Below are positions 44,335 through 52,949 of a stretch of DNA of 64,000 bases, one piece after another; within the stretch, counting starts at the first letter, position 1, and each line of letters begins with the position of its first letter. A program made the position numbers and the translations under genes. A model generated the notes under the pieces. It searched no databases and was not told the DNA's origin. It worked only from the letters and a program-made list of their open reading frames with translations. This stretch comes from Pseudoalteromonas luteoviolacea (GTDB taxonomy: Bacteria; Pseudomonadota; Gammaproteobacteria; Enterobacterales; Alteromonadaceae). The DNA lies in contig NZ_JAKFZS010000021.1 of the NCBI RefSeq assembly GCF_021654285.1, forward strand, positions 1 to 64,000, read 5' to 3'.

Positions 44335-45818
44335 CCCATAATACCTCTAATATGGACAAATAAATCACTTGCTAACGTACCGAGCTGCCCATCTAGAGCT
44401 GCCTGCTCAGCTGCAAGGCCATGAATATACACACCAAGCGTCGCCGCTTCAAATCGGCTTAAGCCCTGTGCTAATAAACCAGCGATTATACCAGATAATA
44501 CATCCCCCATCCCAGCACTAGCCATGGCAGAGCATCCTGAGCGGTTAATATTTATTCTCTTTCCATCAACAATTAAACTTCCCGGACCTTTTAAAACAAT
44601 ACAAGCCGCATATTCTGCACTAAGTTGCTCAGCCATCTCGAACCGTTTAGAAGTATTAAAGGTTGAATTTCCCAACAGGCGTTTTGCTTCACCAAAGTGA
44701 GGCGTTAATATCGCACGATGCCATGGCAGATGGGACTGAGCAAGTAAGTTGAGTCCATCCGCATCACAGACAACTAATCCTTGATATTTTTTAACCGCAG
44801 CATACATTTTTTTCGCCCATGCATCTTGACCAAGCCCTGGGCCAATCACGACGACATCTGCTTTATTAAGTAGAGCTTCCAATTCCGCTGCGACCGCAAC
44901 ACCATGCACCATTAATTCATAGCGGCCATGTAAAACAGCAGATTGATTTTCAGGGTGTGTCGCCACACTTACCAAACCAGCCCCCGTCCTTAAGCAGGCT
45001 TCTGCCGCTAATCGAATAGCCCCTGCCATGCCTTTTCCGCCACCCACAAGTAATACATGGCCACATTGGTTTTTATAACTGTCATCCGCTCGAACAGGAC
45101 GTAAAGAGCGTAAGTATTTGCCACCGGGGTAACAACAATTAGTATGAGATAGTTCAGCAAATGCATCCGCAATGCCTAAATCCGCTAACAATAACTCACC
45201 ACATAGGCTCGGTGCATTGCCAGTCAACATGCCTTGCTTCAGCGCAATAAATGTCAACGTTGTATCTGCTTGAAAGCTATCTGGAGATACCTCTGCCGTT
45301 GTGCCATTCACCCCACTTGGGATGTCAACCGCTAACTTCCACGCTTTACTGGATTTAAAATGGTTGAATGCTTCTTTAACCTGCTCAGGTAAAGCTCCTC
45401 GAAACCCTGTGCCAAATACCGCATCAACAATGGCATCATAGCTGTGGTCAATGCACGAGCGTAGCGACACCACACGACCACCACTGCGACAAAACAACTG
45501 GTAAGCTTCAGCTGCGTCTCCTTTGAGCAAAGTCGGTTCAAATAGCGCACACACAGTGACATGAATTTGTGCATGTAAACATCGCTTTGCAAGCATAAAG
45601 CCGTCACCGGCATTATTGCCTTTGCCTGTAAAAATTAAAATATTTTTGACGTTTCTATTGCGTACTAATTCAAATAACGCATGACCCGCTCGCTGCATCA
45701 ATTCGCTTAATGTCGTACCAGAGTTAAGCGCTGCCTGTTCCTCATGCAGCTTTACTTCTTGGGCGCAATAAGCAATTTGTGGTAAATTATGAGTGTATTG
45801 ACCTTGCAAAATAGACAT
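44331..45818 (-). CDS. nnr: Bifunctional NAD(P)HX epimerase/dehydratase
   Basis: Repairs hydrated NADH and NADPH. 495 residues: the NnrE epimerase domain (about 1-225; IFTGKGNNAGDGF) and the NnrD ADP-dependent dehydratase domain (about 235-490; VLLVGGGKGMAGAIRLAAEA, VIGPGLGQ, LTPHFGEAKRLLG, MGDVLSGIIAGLLAQG). First gene of the operon that continues to hflC. Its start region overlaps the divergent queG. Confidence 0.95.
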   Translation of the reverse strand: MSILQGQYTHNLPQIAYCAQEVKLHEEQAALNSGTTLSELMQRAGHALFELVRNRNVKNILIFTGKGNNAGDGFMLAKRCLHAQIHVTVCALFEPTLLKGDAAEAYQLFCRSGGRVVSLRSCIDHSYDAIVDAVFGTGFRGALPEQVKEAFNHFKSSKAWKLAVDIPSGVNGTTAEVSPDSFQADTTLTFIALKQGMLTGNAPSLCGELLLADLGIADAFAELSHTNCCYPGGKYLRSLRPVRADDSYKNQCGHVLLVGGGKGMAGAIRLAAEACLRTGAGLVSVATHPENQSAVLHGRYELMVHGVAVAAELEALLNKADVVVIGPGLGQDAWAKKMYAAVKKYQGLVVCDADGLNLLAQSHLPWHRAILTPHFGEAKRLLGNSTFNTSKRFEMAEQLSAEYAACIVLKGPGSLIVDGKRININRSGCSAMASAGMGDVLSGIIAGLLAQGLSRFEAATLGVYIHGLAAEQAALDGQLGTLASDLFVHIRGIMG

Positions 45819-46958
45819 TCCGTGAATAAAGCCATATCTACTATTAACTATACTGAACTTGCCGAAAAAATTAAGTGTTGGGGCAAAGAATTAGGCTTTG
45901 CTGAAGTTGGGATCACCGATATTGACCTCAGTGAACATGAACAGCAACTCCAACGCTGGCTGGATTTAGGGTATCACGGAGAGATGGAGTATATGGCGGC
46001 ACATGGTATGAAACGTGCTCGACCAGCAGAATTAGTGCCTGGCACAAAAAGTATTGTCTCAGTAAAAATGAACTATCTCCCACCTGATGCCAGCTTTGCG
46101 CGCGCCTTAAAAAATAGCACAACCGCCTATATCAGTCGCTACGCACTCGGGCGCGATTATCACAAGGTTTTGCGCAACCGACTAAAAAAACTGGGCCAAC
46201 GTATTGAGCAAGAAGTTGGCCAATATGGTTTTCGTCCATTCGTCGACTCAGCGCCCGTGCTTGAAAGGCAGGTCGCCGAAAAAGCAGGCCTTGGCTGGCG
46301 CGGTAAAAATAGTTTACTTATTCACAAACAGGCCGGTTCATGGTTTTTTCTTGGCGAGTTATTTGTCGATTTACCCCTTCCACCAGACCATAAGCAGGTA
46401 GAAGAAGGGTGCGGAAAGTGCAACGCCTGCATTAGCTTATGTCCTACAGGGGCGATTGTAGAGCCTTATGTTGTCGATGCCAGACGCTGCATTTCTTATC
46501 TTACGATTGAGCAACAAGGCGCTATTCCTGAAGAGTTTCGCCCTTTATTAGGCAACCGCATCTATGGATGCGACGACTGCCAACTCGTCTGCCCTTGGAA
46601 TCGTTTTGGACAATTGACCGACGAAGAAGACTTTCATCCAAGAAAAACGCTTAAAGACCGAGAGTTATTAGAATTGTTTGCATGGGATGAAAGTACCTTC
46701 TTAAAAAATACCGAAGGAAGCCCAATACGACGGATAGGCCATGAAAGGTGGCAACGTAATTTAGCTGTGGGACTTGGCAATGCAAATTATGACGAGCAGA
46801 TAATCGCTGCACTCACTGAAAAGCTGCCACATGTGAGTGAGCTGGTTCAAGAGCATATACACTGGGCACTTGAACAGCAAAAACTCAAGCTACATGACGA
46901 ACGTAAAAAAGCACGCCTCATTCGCATCGTTGAAAAAGGCTTGCCTCGGGACGCCTAA
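45789..46958 (+). CDS. queG: Epoxyqueuosine reductase QueG
   Basis: Last step of queuosine synthesis in tRNA, using cobalamin and two [4Fe-4S] clusters. Up to 389 residues and nearly identical in pattern to E. coli QueG, with cluster motifs EGCGKCNACISLCPTGAIVEP and GCDDCQLVCPWN and the end EKGLPRDA. The ATG at 45789 has no good ribosome-binding site and overlaps nnr by 30 bp. GTG at 45822 would avoid the overlap and gives 378 aa, close to E. coli's 379. Confidence 0.94.
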   Translation: MSVLTLQNRHSVNKAISTINYTELAEKIKCWGKELGFAEVGITDIDLSEHEQQLQRWLDLGYHGEMEYMAAHGMKRARPAELVPGTKSIVSVKMNYLPPDASFARALKNSTTAYISRYALGRDYHKVLRNRLKKLGQRIEQEVGQYGFRPFVDSAPVLERQVAEKAGLGWRGKNSLLIHKQAGSWFFLGELFVDLPLPPDHKQVEEGCGKCNACISLCPTGAIVEPYVVDARRCISYLTIEQQGAIPEEFRPLLGNRIYGCDDCQLVCPWNRFGQLTDEEDFHPRKTLKDRELLELFAWDESTFLKNTEGSPIRRIGHERWQRNLAVGLGNANYDEQIIAALTEKLPHVSELVQEHIHWALEQQKLKLHDERKKARLIRIVEKGLPRDA

Positions 46959-46975
46959 GCAAAGCAAAACTGCGG

Positions 46976-48109
46976 TCATTGCTCATCCGTTGTCAAATTG
47001 CATAGATCGTGCTCAATCTCTGCAAATGCATCTTTGACTTGGGCAATGGCTTCTTCTCTTGCAACTGAGCTTTGAATTGCTTCATCAATGTGGGTAAAAA
47101 TAAACACTTCTTGATCTTCATCTAGTCCCATAGAAGGGATGCGAGACTCAAATAACTCTTGCAGCCGTTTAAAAATAGCCTCATTTTGAGAGCGGTTATT
47201 ATTGAGCATCGACAACAGACCGGTAAACTTACTGTGGATCGTTTTTATCGCACTATTGAGTTCCCGCTGTTGGTTTATCAAGGTATTTTTAGTCAATATA
47301 GATAGCAACTGCTGTTCGGTAACACTGACAATAAAGCAAATATGATCACGTATTCGTCCATGTTTATCAGGATCATCAGACGGCATATTGAGTATAAGCA
47401 CACTTAACAGCTCATAGTTAACCAAAATTCGATTAGTAAACTCATGTAACCGCCCTTTGGAGTGTAAAATTTCAAACAACTCTATCACAATTGGTGAGCA
47501 TAGCCCGGCGGTAGAATAGTGTAGCTTATCACTATCAACTCGTATTTCTATATTGCAACTCAAACCGAAATTCGCAAGACAGTTAATTAATGCATTTGCC
47601 AACTCAGAAACATCTTGGATAGTACCAACCTGCTCGACAAAATTTACAATCTGCCCCATTTCACTGCTTGTTGCCATCGCACTGAAAGCAGTTGTGGTCG
47701 CATCTTCTATTTGCTGCTCCAGAATATCTTTTTCTAACAACATTTGTCCTAAATGCAGCAGTTTTGCTTTGAGCTCACTATGGCCAAATGGTTTGACAAT
47801 ATAATCTTCCGCGCCAACGGAGTACCCTTCCATGCGCTCTTCGACCGACCCTCTGGCAGAGACAAACATAACTATAATATGGCTCAAGCTTGGATTGGCT
47901 TTGATGGCTTTACATACTTCATAGCCGCTCATTTGCGGCATACTCACATCCAGTAATATGACCTGTGGGTCATAAGACTCAACAATCTCAAGACATTCTT
48001 GTCCACTGGTGGCAGTTTGCACTTCAAAGTCTAAATCTTCTAAGATTTCTTCAATAATTTCGAGGTTAAATGGCTCATCGTCCACTGCTAAAATTCTTTG
48101 TAATGCCAT
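46976..48109 (-). CDS. Response regulator with unrecognised output domain
   Basis: A 377-residue cytoplasmic protein. Residues 1-125 are a canonical receiver: AVDDEP acid pocket, phospho-Asp in VILLDVSMPQ, Lys in EDYIVKPFG. A helical linker follows (126-165), then about 100 residues of alternating strands and helices that look GAF-like (EIRVDSDKLHYSTAGLCSPIVIELFEIL), then a coiled-coil or four-helix tail (275-377). No DNA-binding, GGDEF, EAL, HD-GYP or PP2C motif is seen. It lies 56 bp downstream of the hybrid kinase gene and is likely its partner. Confidence 0.82.
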   Translation of the reverse strand: MALQRILAVDDEPFNLEIIEEILEDLDFEVQTATSGQECLEIVESYDPQVILLDVSMPQMSGYEVCKAIKANPSLSHIIVMFVSARGSVEERMEGYSVGAEDYIVKPFGHSELKAKLLHLGQMLLEKDILEQQIEDATTTAFSAMATSSEMGQIVNFVEQVGTIQDVSELANALINCLANFGLSCNIEIRVDSDKLHYSTAGLCSPIVIELFEILHSKGRLHEFTNRILVNYELLSVLILNMPSDDPDKHGRIRDHICFIVSVTEQQLLSILTKNTLINQQRELNSAIKTIHSKFTGLLSMLNNNRSQNEAIFKRLQELFESRIPSMGLDEDQEVFIFTHIDEAIQSSVAREEAIAQVKDAFAEIEHDLCNLTTDEQ

Positions 48110-48165
48110 AATTTAAGTTCCTTGTGCTCCTTTCCTATAGTTATAGTCACTGATTTAGCTTGTCG

Positions 48166-50118
48166 CTAGTCACCCTTTGAATTGGGCAGCTCAACAACAA
48201 ACTCAGCACCGCCACTTTCGCTATTTCGTGCGTAAATACAGCCTTTGTGCAACAGCACAAACTCTTTACAGATCGCTAAGCCTAGCCCAGTCCCGCCAGC
48301 CCCACTATTGGTCTTGCTGCTTTGTGCGAATTTATCAAAAATATGCTCCAGTTCATCACTTGGGATCCCAACACCTTGGTCGCAAATTGTTAAACAAATT
48401 TGCTCTTCTCTTTGAGATAAATAGACTTCAACATGACTTTGCTTAGGGCTAAACTTAAGTGCATTGCCAAGTAAGTTCCTGACTACTTGGACCATTTGAT
48501 CTCTATCACACTCGATGTTTACCCCAGACTCTGGCGCATGCAGATTGATAGAAATACACTTCTCCATTGCCAACCCAGACACATCTTCTACCCCTTCAGC
48601 AAGAATGGATACAAAGTTATGCTTTGCCGGGTTAAATGGAAAACGTCCAGCATCTAACTTAGATAAATCAAGTAAGTTATTTAATAACAACAACAACCTT
48701 TCACCACTGGTTTCAATGCGCGATAAGTATTTGGTTAACTTTTCTATCGGCGCTTCATTCACCGCTAACTTATCTAAACCAAAACGGGCAAAACTTAAAA
48801 TAGAATGCATCGGCGTGCGCAATTCATGAGACATATTAGCCAAAAACTCAGACTTGCTAATGTTGGCACGCTCAGCAGCCTCTTTGGCTGATTGCAACTG
48901 TGAGGTTCTCGCTTGTACTTCGGCTTCGAGTACTTCTTTGGCTTCCTCTAGCAGCTGTTGCTTGCGCTTTAAATGAGCAACATTTTTAAAAATAGCCGCC
49001 AGTGCAATCTCGCCATGATGATCAATTTCGATGAAGGTGCCCATTAACGGAATAGACAAGCTATCTTGTCTTGGCAGCACTAAGTCACAATCAAAATGCC
49101 GTGCGATGAGCCCTGTTTCAATTCGACTTTTCAGCGCTTCCACAGACTGGCGCTCAAATAGATTAAAAATAGAATGCGACTCGAGCTCTTGCGCATTGAG
49201 TCCAAATAGGTTTAAACACGCATCATTTGCTTCAATCACAAACCCTTTGAGATTGAACAACATAATAGGGTCAGGGGTATGTTTATAAATAACGCGCAGC
49301 AAACTATCACGCTCAATTAATGCGTCTACGGTATCTTGCAGACGCTCTACTAATTCTTGGTTATGTCGACGTAGCAGCTCCGTTTGCCAAAGCTTGTGAA
49401 GTGATTGCAAGAGCGCATTTTCATCAACGGGTTTTGTTAATACATCTTCAACCCCCTGCCGTATGGCTTTCAACGTATCTACTTGGCTTTCTCGAGAGGT
49501 CATTAATAAGCAGCGACAGTTAATGTGATACAAACGCACTTGCTCAAATACATCCAGCCCAGTTTCATCAACTAAATTAAAATCACAAATTAATAAATCA
49601 AAATGATGACTCTTTGCTAACAGACCCGCCTCTTTTGAGTTAGTTGCCGTTTTGACATCGAGCTGTGCCCCACGCAAGCTGATAGAAAGCTGCTTGAGTC
49701 TTGTCGAGATGTGATCTACCAGTAATACCTTAGGCAATAATAATTGTGCTTGTTCACCAATTTCTAGAACCCGCTCTAACAATCCCGTGATTTCTTTATT
49801 ACCAAAAAATGGGTAAATAACTATCGCATTAGAAAGCACTCTGTTAAGTTGGCTAAATGCAGTAAGATGCTCTGAATTTTCAGGCTTGGGCGCTAACAAG
49901 ATGATTTTTTCATGCTGACTCAGCTCATCTAAAATCTCAAAATACTCTGGCGGGATCCCATGTGCTATCGCAATGACGTCAAAGTGTGAAAAGCAAGTTT
50001 GACTGTCTAACGTTTCATAATGAATGTGCTCAACTTCACTACCTAACAGTTCAAACAACACCTTAATGCGCATAGCTAGCACACTATTACTGTCTATGAT
50101 CAATACCTTATTTGACAT
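48166..50118 (-). CDS. Hybrid sensor histidine kinase
   Basis: A 650-residue soluble kinase. Order: a degenerate receiver (about 1-120, FDVIAIAHG without the phospho-Asp), a complete receiver (about 128-245, LLICDFNLVD with Lys in LTKPVD), coiled coil, PAS (about 268-380), a second coiled coil, HisKA (His in NMSHELRTP) and HATPase_c (NLLGNALKFSP, ICDQGVGI, GAGGTGLGLAI). No membrane helix. It resembles kinases that take input through receivers. Likely operonic with the response regulator downstream. Confidence 0.92.
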   Translation of the reverse strand: MSNKVLIIDSNSVLAMRIKVLFELLGSEVEHIHYETLDSQTCFSHFDVIAIAHGIPPEYFEILDELSQHEKIILLAPKPENSEHLTAFSQLNRVLSNAIVIYPFFGNKEITGLLERVLEIGEQAQLLLPKVLLVDHISTRLKQLSISLRGAQLDVKTATNSKEAGLLAKSHHFDLLICDFNLVDETGLDVFEQVRLYHINCRCLLMTSRESQVDTLKAIRQGVEDVLTKPVDENALLQSLHKLWQTELLRRHNQELVERLQDTVDALIERDSLLRVIYKHTPDPIMLFNLKGFVIEANDACLNLFGLNAQELESHSIFNLFERQSVEALKSRIETGLIARHFDCDLVLPRQDSLSIPLMGTFIEIDHHGEIALAAIFKNVAHLKRKQQLLEEAKEVLEAEVQARTSQLQSAKEAAERANISKSEFLANMSHELRTPMHSILSFARFGLDKLAVNEAPIEKLTKYLSRIETSGERLLLLLNNLLDLSKLDAGRFPFNPAKHNFVSILAEGVEDVSGLAMEKCISINLHAPESGVNIECDRDQMVQVVRNLLGNALKFSPKQSHVEVYLSQREEQICLTICDQGVGIPSDELEHIFDKFAQSSKTNSGAGGTGLGLAICKEFVLLHKGCIYARNSESGGAEFVVELPNSKGD

Positions 50119-50426
50119 GGCGACACCCTTTTTCCGTGGTATCGATTAGTGTAGCCCAAATTAGCAAATGCAAAGGACTAATCAAACATACATCACAGTA
50201 TACGCGCGTGCATATATCACCTTAAAGCCGCTCCTGACTTGAATACCGTTACCAATATAGAGTAATAACTCTTTGTCATCTTTTGTGATAACCTAATTGT
50301 GCTTTACATGGCCCCAGATATGATGATTAATTTACGATTCAGCGTATTAAAGCGGGCCCTAATTTTCTAACAAAATGAACTATTTCTTTTGTCACTCGTA
50401 AATAAAAATAAACAACGGAACTTATC
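50119..50426. other. Intergenic region between the hybrid kinase and peroxidase genes
   Basis: 308 bp between divergent genes. It must hold both promoters, but I found no clear -35/-10 pair, hairpin or repeat. Possible reading frames here overlap the peroxidase gene on the other strand and have no ribosome-binding site, so I assign no gene. Confidence 0.5.
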
Positions 50427-50960
50427 ATGCTAAAAAGAACGATTATCAGCCTTGCTTTGGCACTGAGCAGCCCTTTCGCCTTTGCAAATTGTAACGACTT
50501 TACTGATGTTGACGTTAGAAAGTTACGCTCAAAAGAAACAGTAAACCTATGCCAGTTTAAAGACAAACCTTTGCTTCTGGTTAATACGGCAAGCAATTGC
50601 GGATTCACAGGCCAATTTAAAGACCTTGAAGCACTTCATCAAAAATATAAAGACAAAGGCCTAGTAGTCGTCGGTTTCCCCTCGGATGATTTCTTCCAAG
50701 AGGAAAATGATGAAGCAAATACCGCAAAAGTGTGTTTCGTCAATTACGGTGTGACATTTACTATGATGGCGACGAGCCCAGTGCGCGGGGATGATGCTAA
50801 TCCGATATTCAAGCACCTGGGAGAGCAAGCAGGCTCACCAAAGTGGAATTTTTATAAGTATCTCGTTTCTGCAGATAGAAAAGAAATTCAACGCTTTGGC
50901 AGCCGTACCAAGCCACTGTCTGATGAGCTAACCAGTGCAATTGAAAAGCAAATCAGGTAA
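50427..50960 (+). CDS. Exported glutathione peroxidase-family thiol peroxidase
   Basis: A 177-residue thioredoxin-fold peroxidase with a cleavable signal peptide (ending AFA, mature start NCNDF), so it is periplasmic. The peroxidatic Cys58 is in NTASNCGFTGQ, and the active-site Trp/Asn are in KWNFYKYLV. The usual NQF motif reads SDDF (86-89), so the catalytic Gln is replaced. It would reduce peroxides using thioredoxin- or glutathione-like donors. It is monocistronic or runs into ppiC. Confidence 0.85.
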   Translation: MLKRTIISLALALSSPFAFANCNDFTDVDVRKLRSKETVNLCQFKDKPLLLVNTASNCGFTGQFKDLEALHQKYKDKGLVVVGFPSDDFFQEENDEANTAKVCFVNYGVTFTMMATSPVRGDDANPIFKHLGEQAGSPKWNFYKYLVSADRKEIQRFGSRTKPLSDELTSAIEKQIR

Positions 50961-51031
50961 AAGCATGCGTTTTTACCACTTTTGCATTAGAATAAGGTAT
51001 GAATAAAAATCAGGCAAGGCATGGAGAGAAA

Positions 51032-51313
51032 ATGACATTAGCAAGTGCAAGACATATTTTAGTAGATAGCGAAGCACAATGTTTAGAATTAAAGCAGCGG
51101 ATTGCTGGCGGTGAAGACTTTGCAGACTTAGCAAAAGAGTTTTCTAATTGTCCATCTGGGCAAGATGGTGGCGCACTTGGTGAGTTTGGACCTGGAATGA
51201 TGGTACCAGAATTCGATAAGGTTGTATTTTCTGCCCCGTTAAATGAAGTGCAGGGACCTGTACAAACACAGTTTGGGTATCACCTGCTTGAGGTGACGTC
51301 CCGTCAGGACTGA
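51032..51313 (+). CDS. ppiC: Parvulin peptidyl-prolyl isomerase PpiC
   Basis: A 93-residue cytoplasmic parvulin, equal in length to E. coli PpiC. Family blocks: ARHILVDSEAQC, FADLAKEFSNCPSGQDGGALGEFGPGMMVPEFDKVVF, and QTQFGYHLLEV. The ATG at 51032 is chosen because GGAGAG lies 3-8 nt upstream; the ATG at 50999 has its AAGG only one base away. Confidence 0.93.
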   Translation: MTLASARHILVDSEAQCLELKQRIAGGEDFADLAKEFSNCPSGQDGGALGEFGPGMMVPEFDKVVFSAPLNEVQGPVQTQFGYHLLEVTSRQD

Positions 51314-51452
51314 ATAGTAAGAGGGTAGTTAATAAGCTACCCTTATTTCTTTCAAGATTATCTCAGTCAAAAATATATAATATCAACTTCTCTCTAACTC
51401 GAAACCATGTCGTGCTACACTCATAAACAAATAATTTATGAGGGAACACACT

Positions 51453-52031
51453 GTGATTTTATACGGCTCCGATACATCTCCTTATGTCAGAAGATTAAGA
51501 ATCTATTGCGGTATTCACAATCTCACCGTTGATTATAAGCCCATTGATATCTTCAACGCACAAGACAGAGAAATACTCATCAAGCATAATCCTGCGCGTA
51601 AAATTCCATTTTTAATCTGTGCCGAACAGGCGATATGTGATTCAAATGTGATTGTCAGATATCTACAAGATAAATTTTCTCTCCCACATCTAAATTGGCA
51701 GCAAGAGAACTTGCTTACTACCATCAACGCCTGTAATGACTCACTAATTGAGATACTGCTTGGACAACGCTCAGGATTTGACACCCAATCAGATGTTTTA
51801 TTTTTTAATTTACAGCGAGAGCGTATAACTGAAACATTGGCTTATTTAGATAAGCAATGTGCAACAGACGTATTTTTGAACTGCGAGTATTTGCAGATCA
51901 GTTTATACTGCTTGCTAGACTGGATCCGATTCAGAGACCTAGCTGATATTAGTCATTTACATGGACTACTCTCGCATCTAGAGACATGGCAGCAAAATAC
52001 ATTCGCCCAAGAAACGGATCCCCGCAGTTAA
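51453..52031 (+). CDS. Glutathione S-transferase-like protein
   Basis: A thioredoxin-fold N-terminal domain (ILYGSDTSPYVRRLRIYCGIHN; SPYVRR replaces the usual SPFVRK/CPYC) with the GSH-binding cis-Pro (KIPFLI) and the EQAICDSNVIVRYL block, then a reduced helical C-terminal domain. The GTG at 51453 is favoured: GAGGGA lies 8-13 nt upstream, and it gives 192 aa. An in-frame ATG at 51438 lacks a Shine-Dalgarno. Enzyme activity and substrate are unknown. Confidence 0.8.
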   Translation: MILYGSDTSPYVRRLRIYCGIHNLTVDYKPIDIFNAQDREILIKHNPARKIPFLICAEQAICDSNVIVRYLQDKFSLPHLNWQQENLLTTINACNDSLIEILLGQRSGFDTQSDVLFFNLQRERITETLAYLDKQCATDVFLNCEYLQISLYCLLDWIRFRDLADISHLHGLLSHLETWQQNTFAQETDPRS

Positions 52032-52050
52032 TTTTTTACTGGTAACTAAT

Positions 52051-52401
52051 ATGAATGATCTTGAATTAGAATCTGAAGTGGTCAATTTTGTCACTGTCGT
52101 TAAACAAAGTGAGCAATTATGGGCACTTGGTGCTGAAGATGGCGGCTTTGTCATTGTAGAATCAAATCAATTTGAAGAGTCTGATGTTTTGCTCTTGTGG
52201 GGTGACGAAGCCGCTGCACAAGCGCAATGTAAAGATGAATGGGAAGAGTTTAAACCCATTGCTATCGAACTAGATCCATTCCTTGACGAATGGGTTGAGG
52301 ATTTAAGAGATGACAATGCACTGGTTGGAATTAATTGGAATGATGACAATGTATGCGTTGAAATTGAACCTGTTAGCCTAGCTCGCGCACTCGCTGACTA
52401 A
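52051..52401 (+). CDS. DUF2750 family protein
   Basis: A 116-residue acidic soluble protein. The pattern FVTVVKQSEQLWALGAEDGGF, then VLLLWGDEAAAQAQCKDEWEEF, then DEWVEDLRDDNALVGINWNDD is typical of DUF2750, a small family with no known function that resembles SMI1/immunity-like folds. It follows the GST-like gene by 19 bp. Its last 24 bp overlap the convergent VOC gene. Confidence 0.8.
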   Translation: MNDLELESEVVNFVTVVKQSEQLWALGAEDGGFVIVESNQFEESDVLLLWGDEAAAQAQCKDEWEEFKPIAIELDPFLDEWVEDLRDDNALVGINWNDDNVCVEIEPVSLARALAD

Positions 52402-52770
52402 AGCAATAAGCGTCCCTTCTATTGCGCGTACATATGCTTGTATATGTACGCCTTTTTGACACGGTGCAGATAGAGGCTCAGCGCCAGCTGCAACTGCCTT
52501 GTCATAGCAACTCGATACATTTTCACAGCCGAGCGTCAACTCAAACCCGAGAGCTGGTTGCTTTGGTTGAGAGCGAATATACGTTTGTTTAAACTGAGAT
52601 TGTGCAACTGGATGCGTTGCAAACGCAAGTAAGACATTGCCAGTGTCCAACTCTCCATAGTCACCATTCTCTGTTACAGAATGTGCACTGAGTCCAAACG
52701 CTTGAAAGTAAAAATCCAAAACCTCTTCGACATCATCGACATAAATGACTGTTTTAAGAAAATGCATCAC
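52378..52770 (-). CDS. VOC superfamily (glyoxalase-like) protein
   Basis: A 130-residue protein with paired beta-alpha-beta-beta-beta modules: TVIYVDDVEEVLDFYFQAFGL, ELDTGNVLLAFA, LGFELTLGCENVSSCYDKAVAAGAEPLSAP, and the end GTLIALVSE. These belong to the VOC/glyoxalase-bleomycin resistance fold. Metal ligands are not clearly conserved, so the activity is unknown. Confidence 0.83.
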   Translation of the reverse strand: MMHFLKTVIYVDDVEEVLDFYFQAFGLSAHSVTENGDYGELDTGNVLLAFATHPVAQSQFKQTYIRSQPKQPALGFELTLGCENVSSCYDKAVAAGAEPLSAPCQKGVHIQAYVRAIEGTLIALVSECAS

Positions 52771-52923
52771 AACAATATGTTAAACAAATATATCATTAAT
52801 AAAGCATAATTAATGAGCAGCGTAAAGACCACTATCAATTCAATGACACTATTTTGCTAGCTCAGCAAAAGTAAAATAAGCTGTTGAGACACATACTCAT
52901 TGAAAGCACGCTTTGGTAGAAAT

Positions 52924-52949
52924 GAAAATGGCGCAATACGCGCCATTTA
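52924..52949 (-). terminator. Terminator after der
   Basis: AAATGGCGC/GCGCCATTT stem with a 5-nt loop, followed on the minus strand by TTTTCATTTC. It begins 1 bp after the der stop codon. Confidence 0.75.

Noticed and set aside
50339..50608. An 89-residue open frame antisense to the peroxidase
   Set aside because: It covers the signal peptide and active-site region of the peroxidase on the other strand and has no support.
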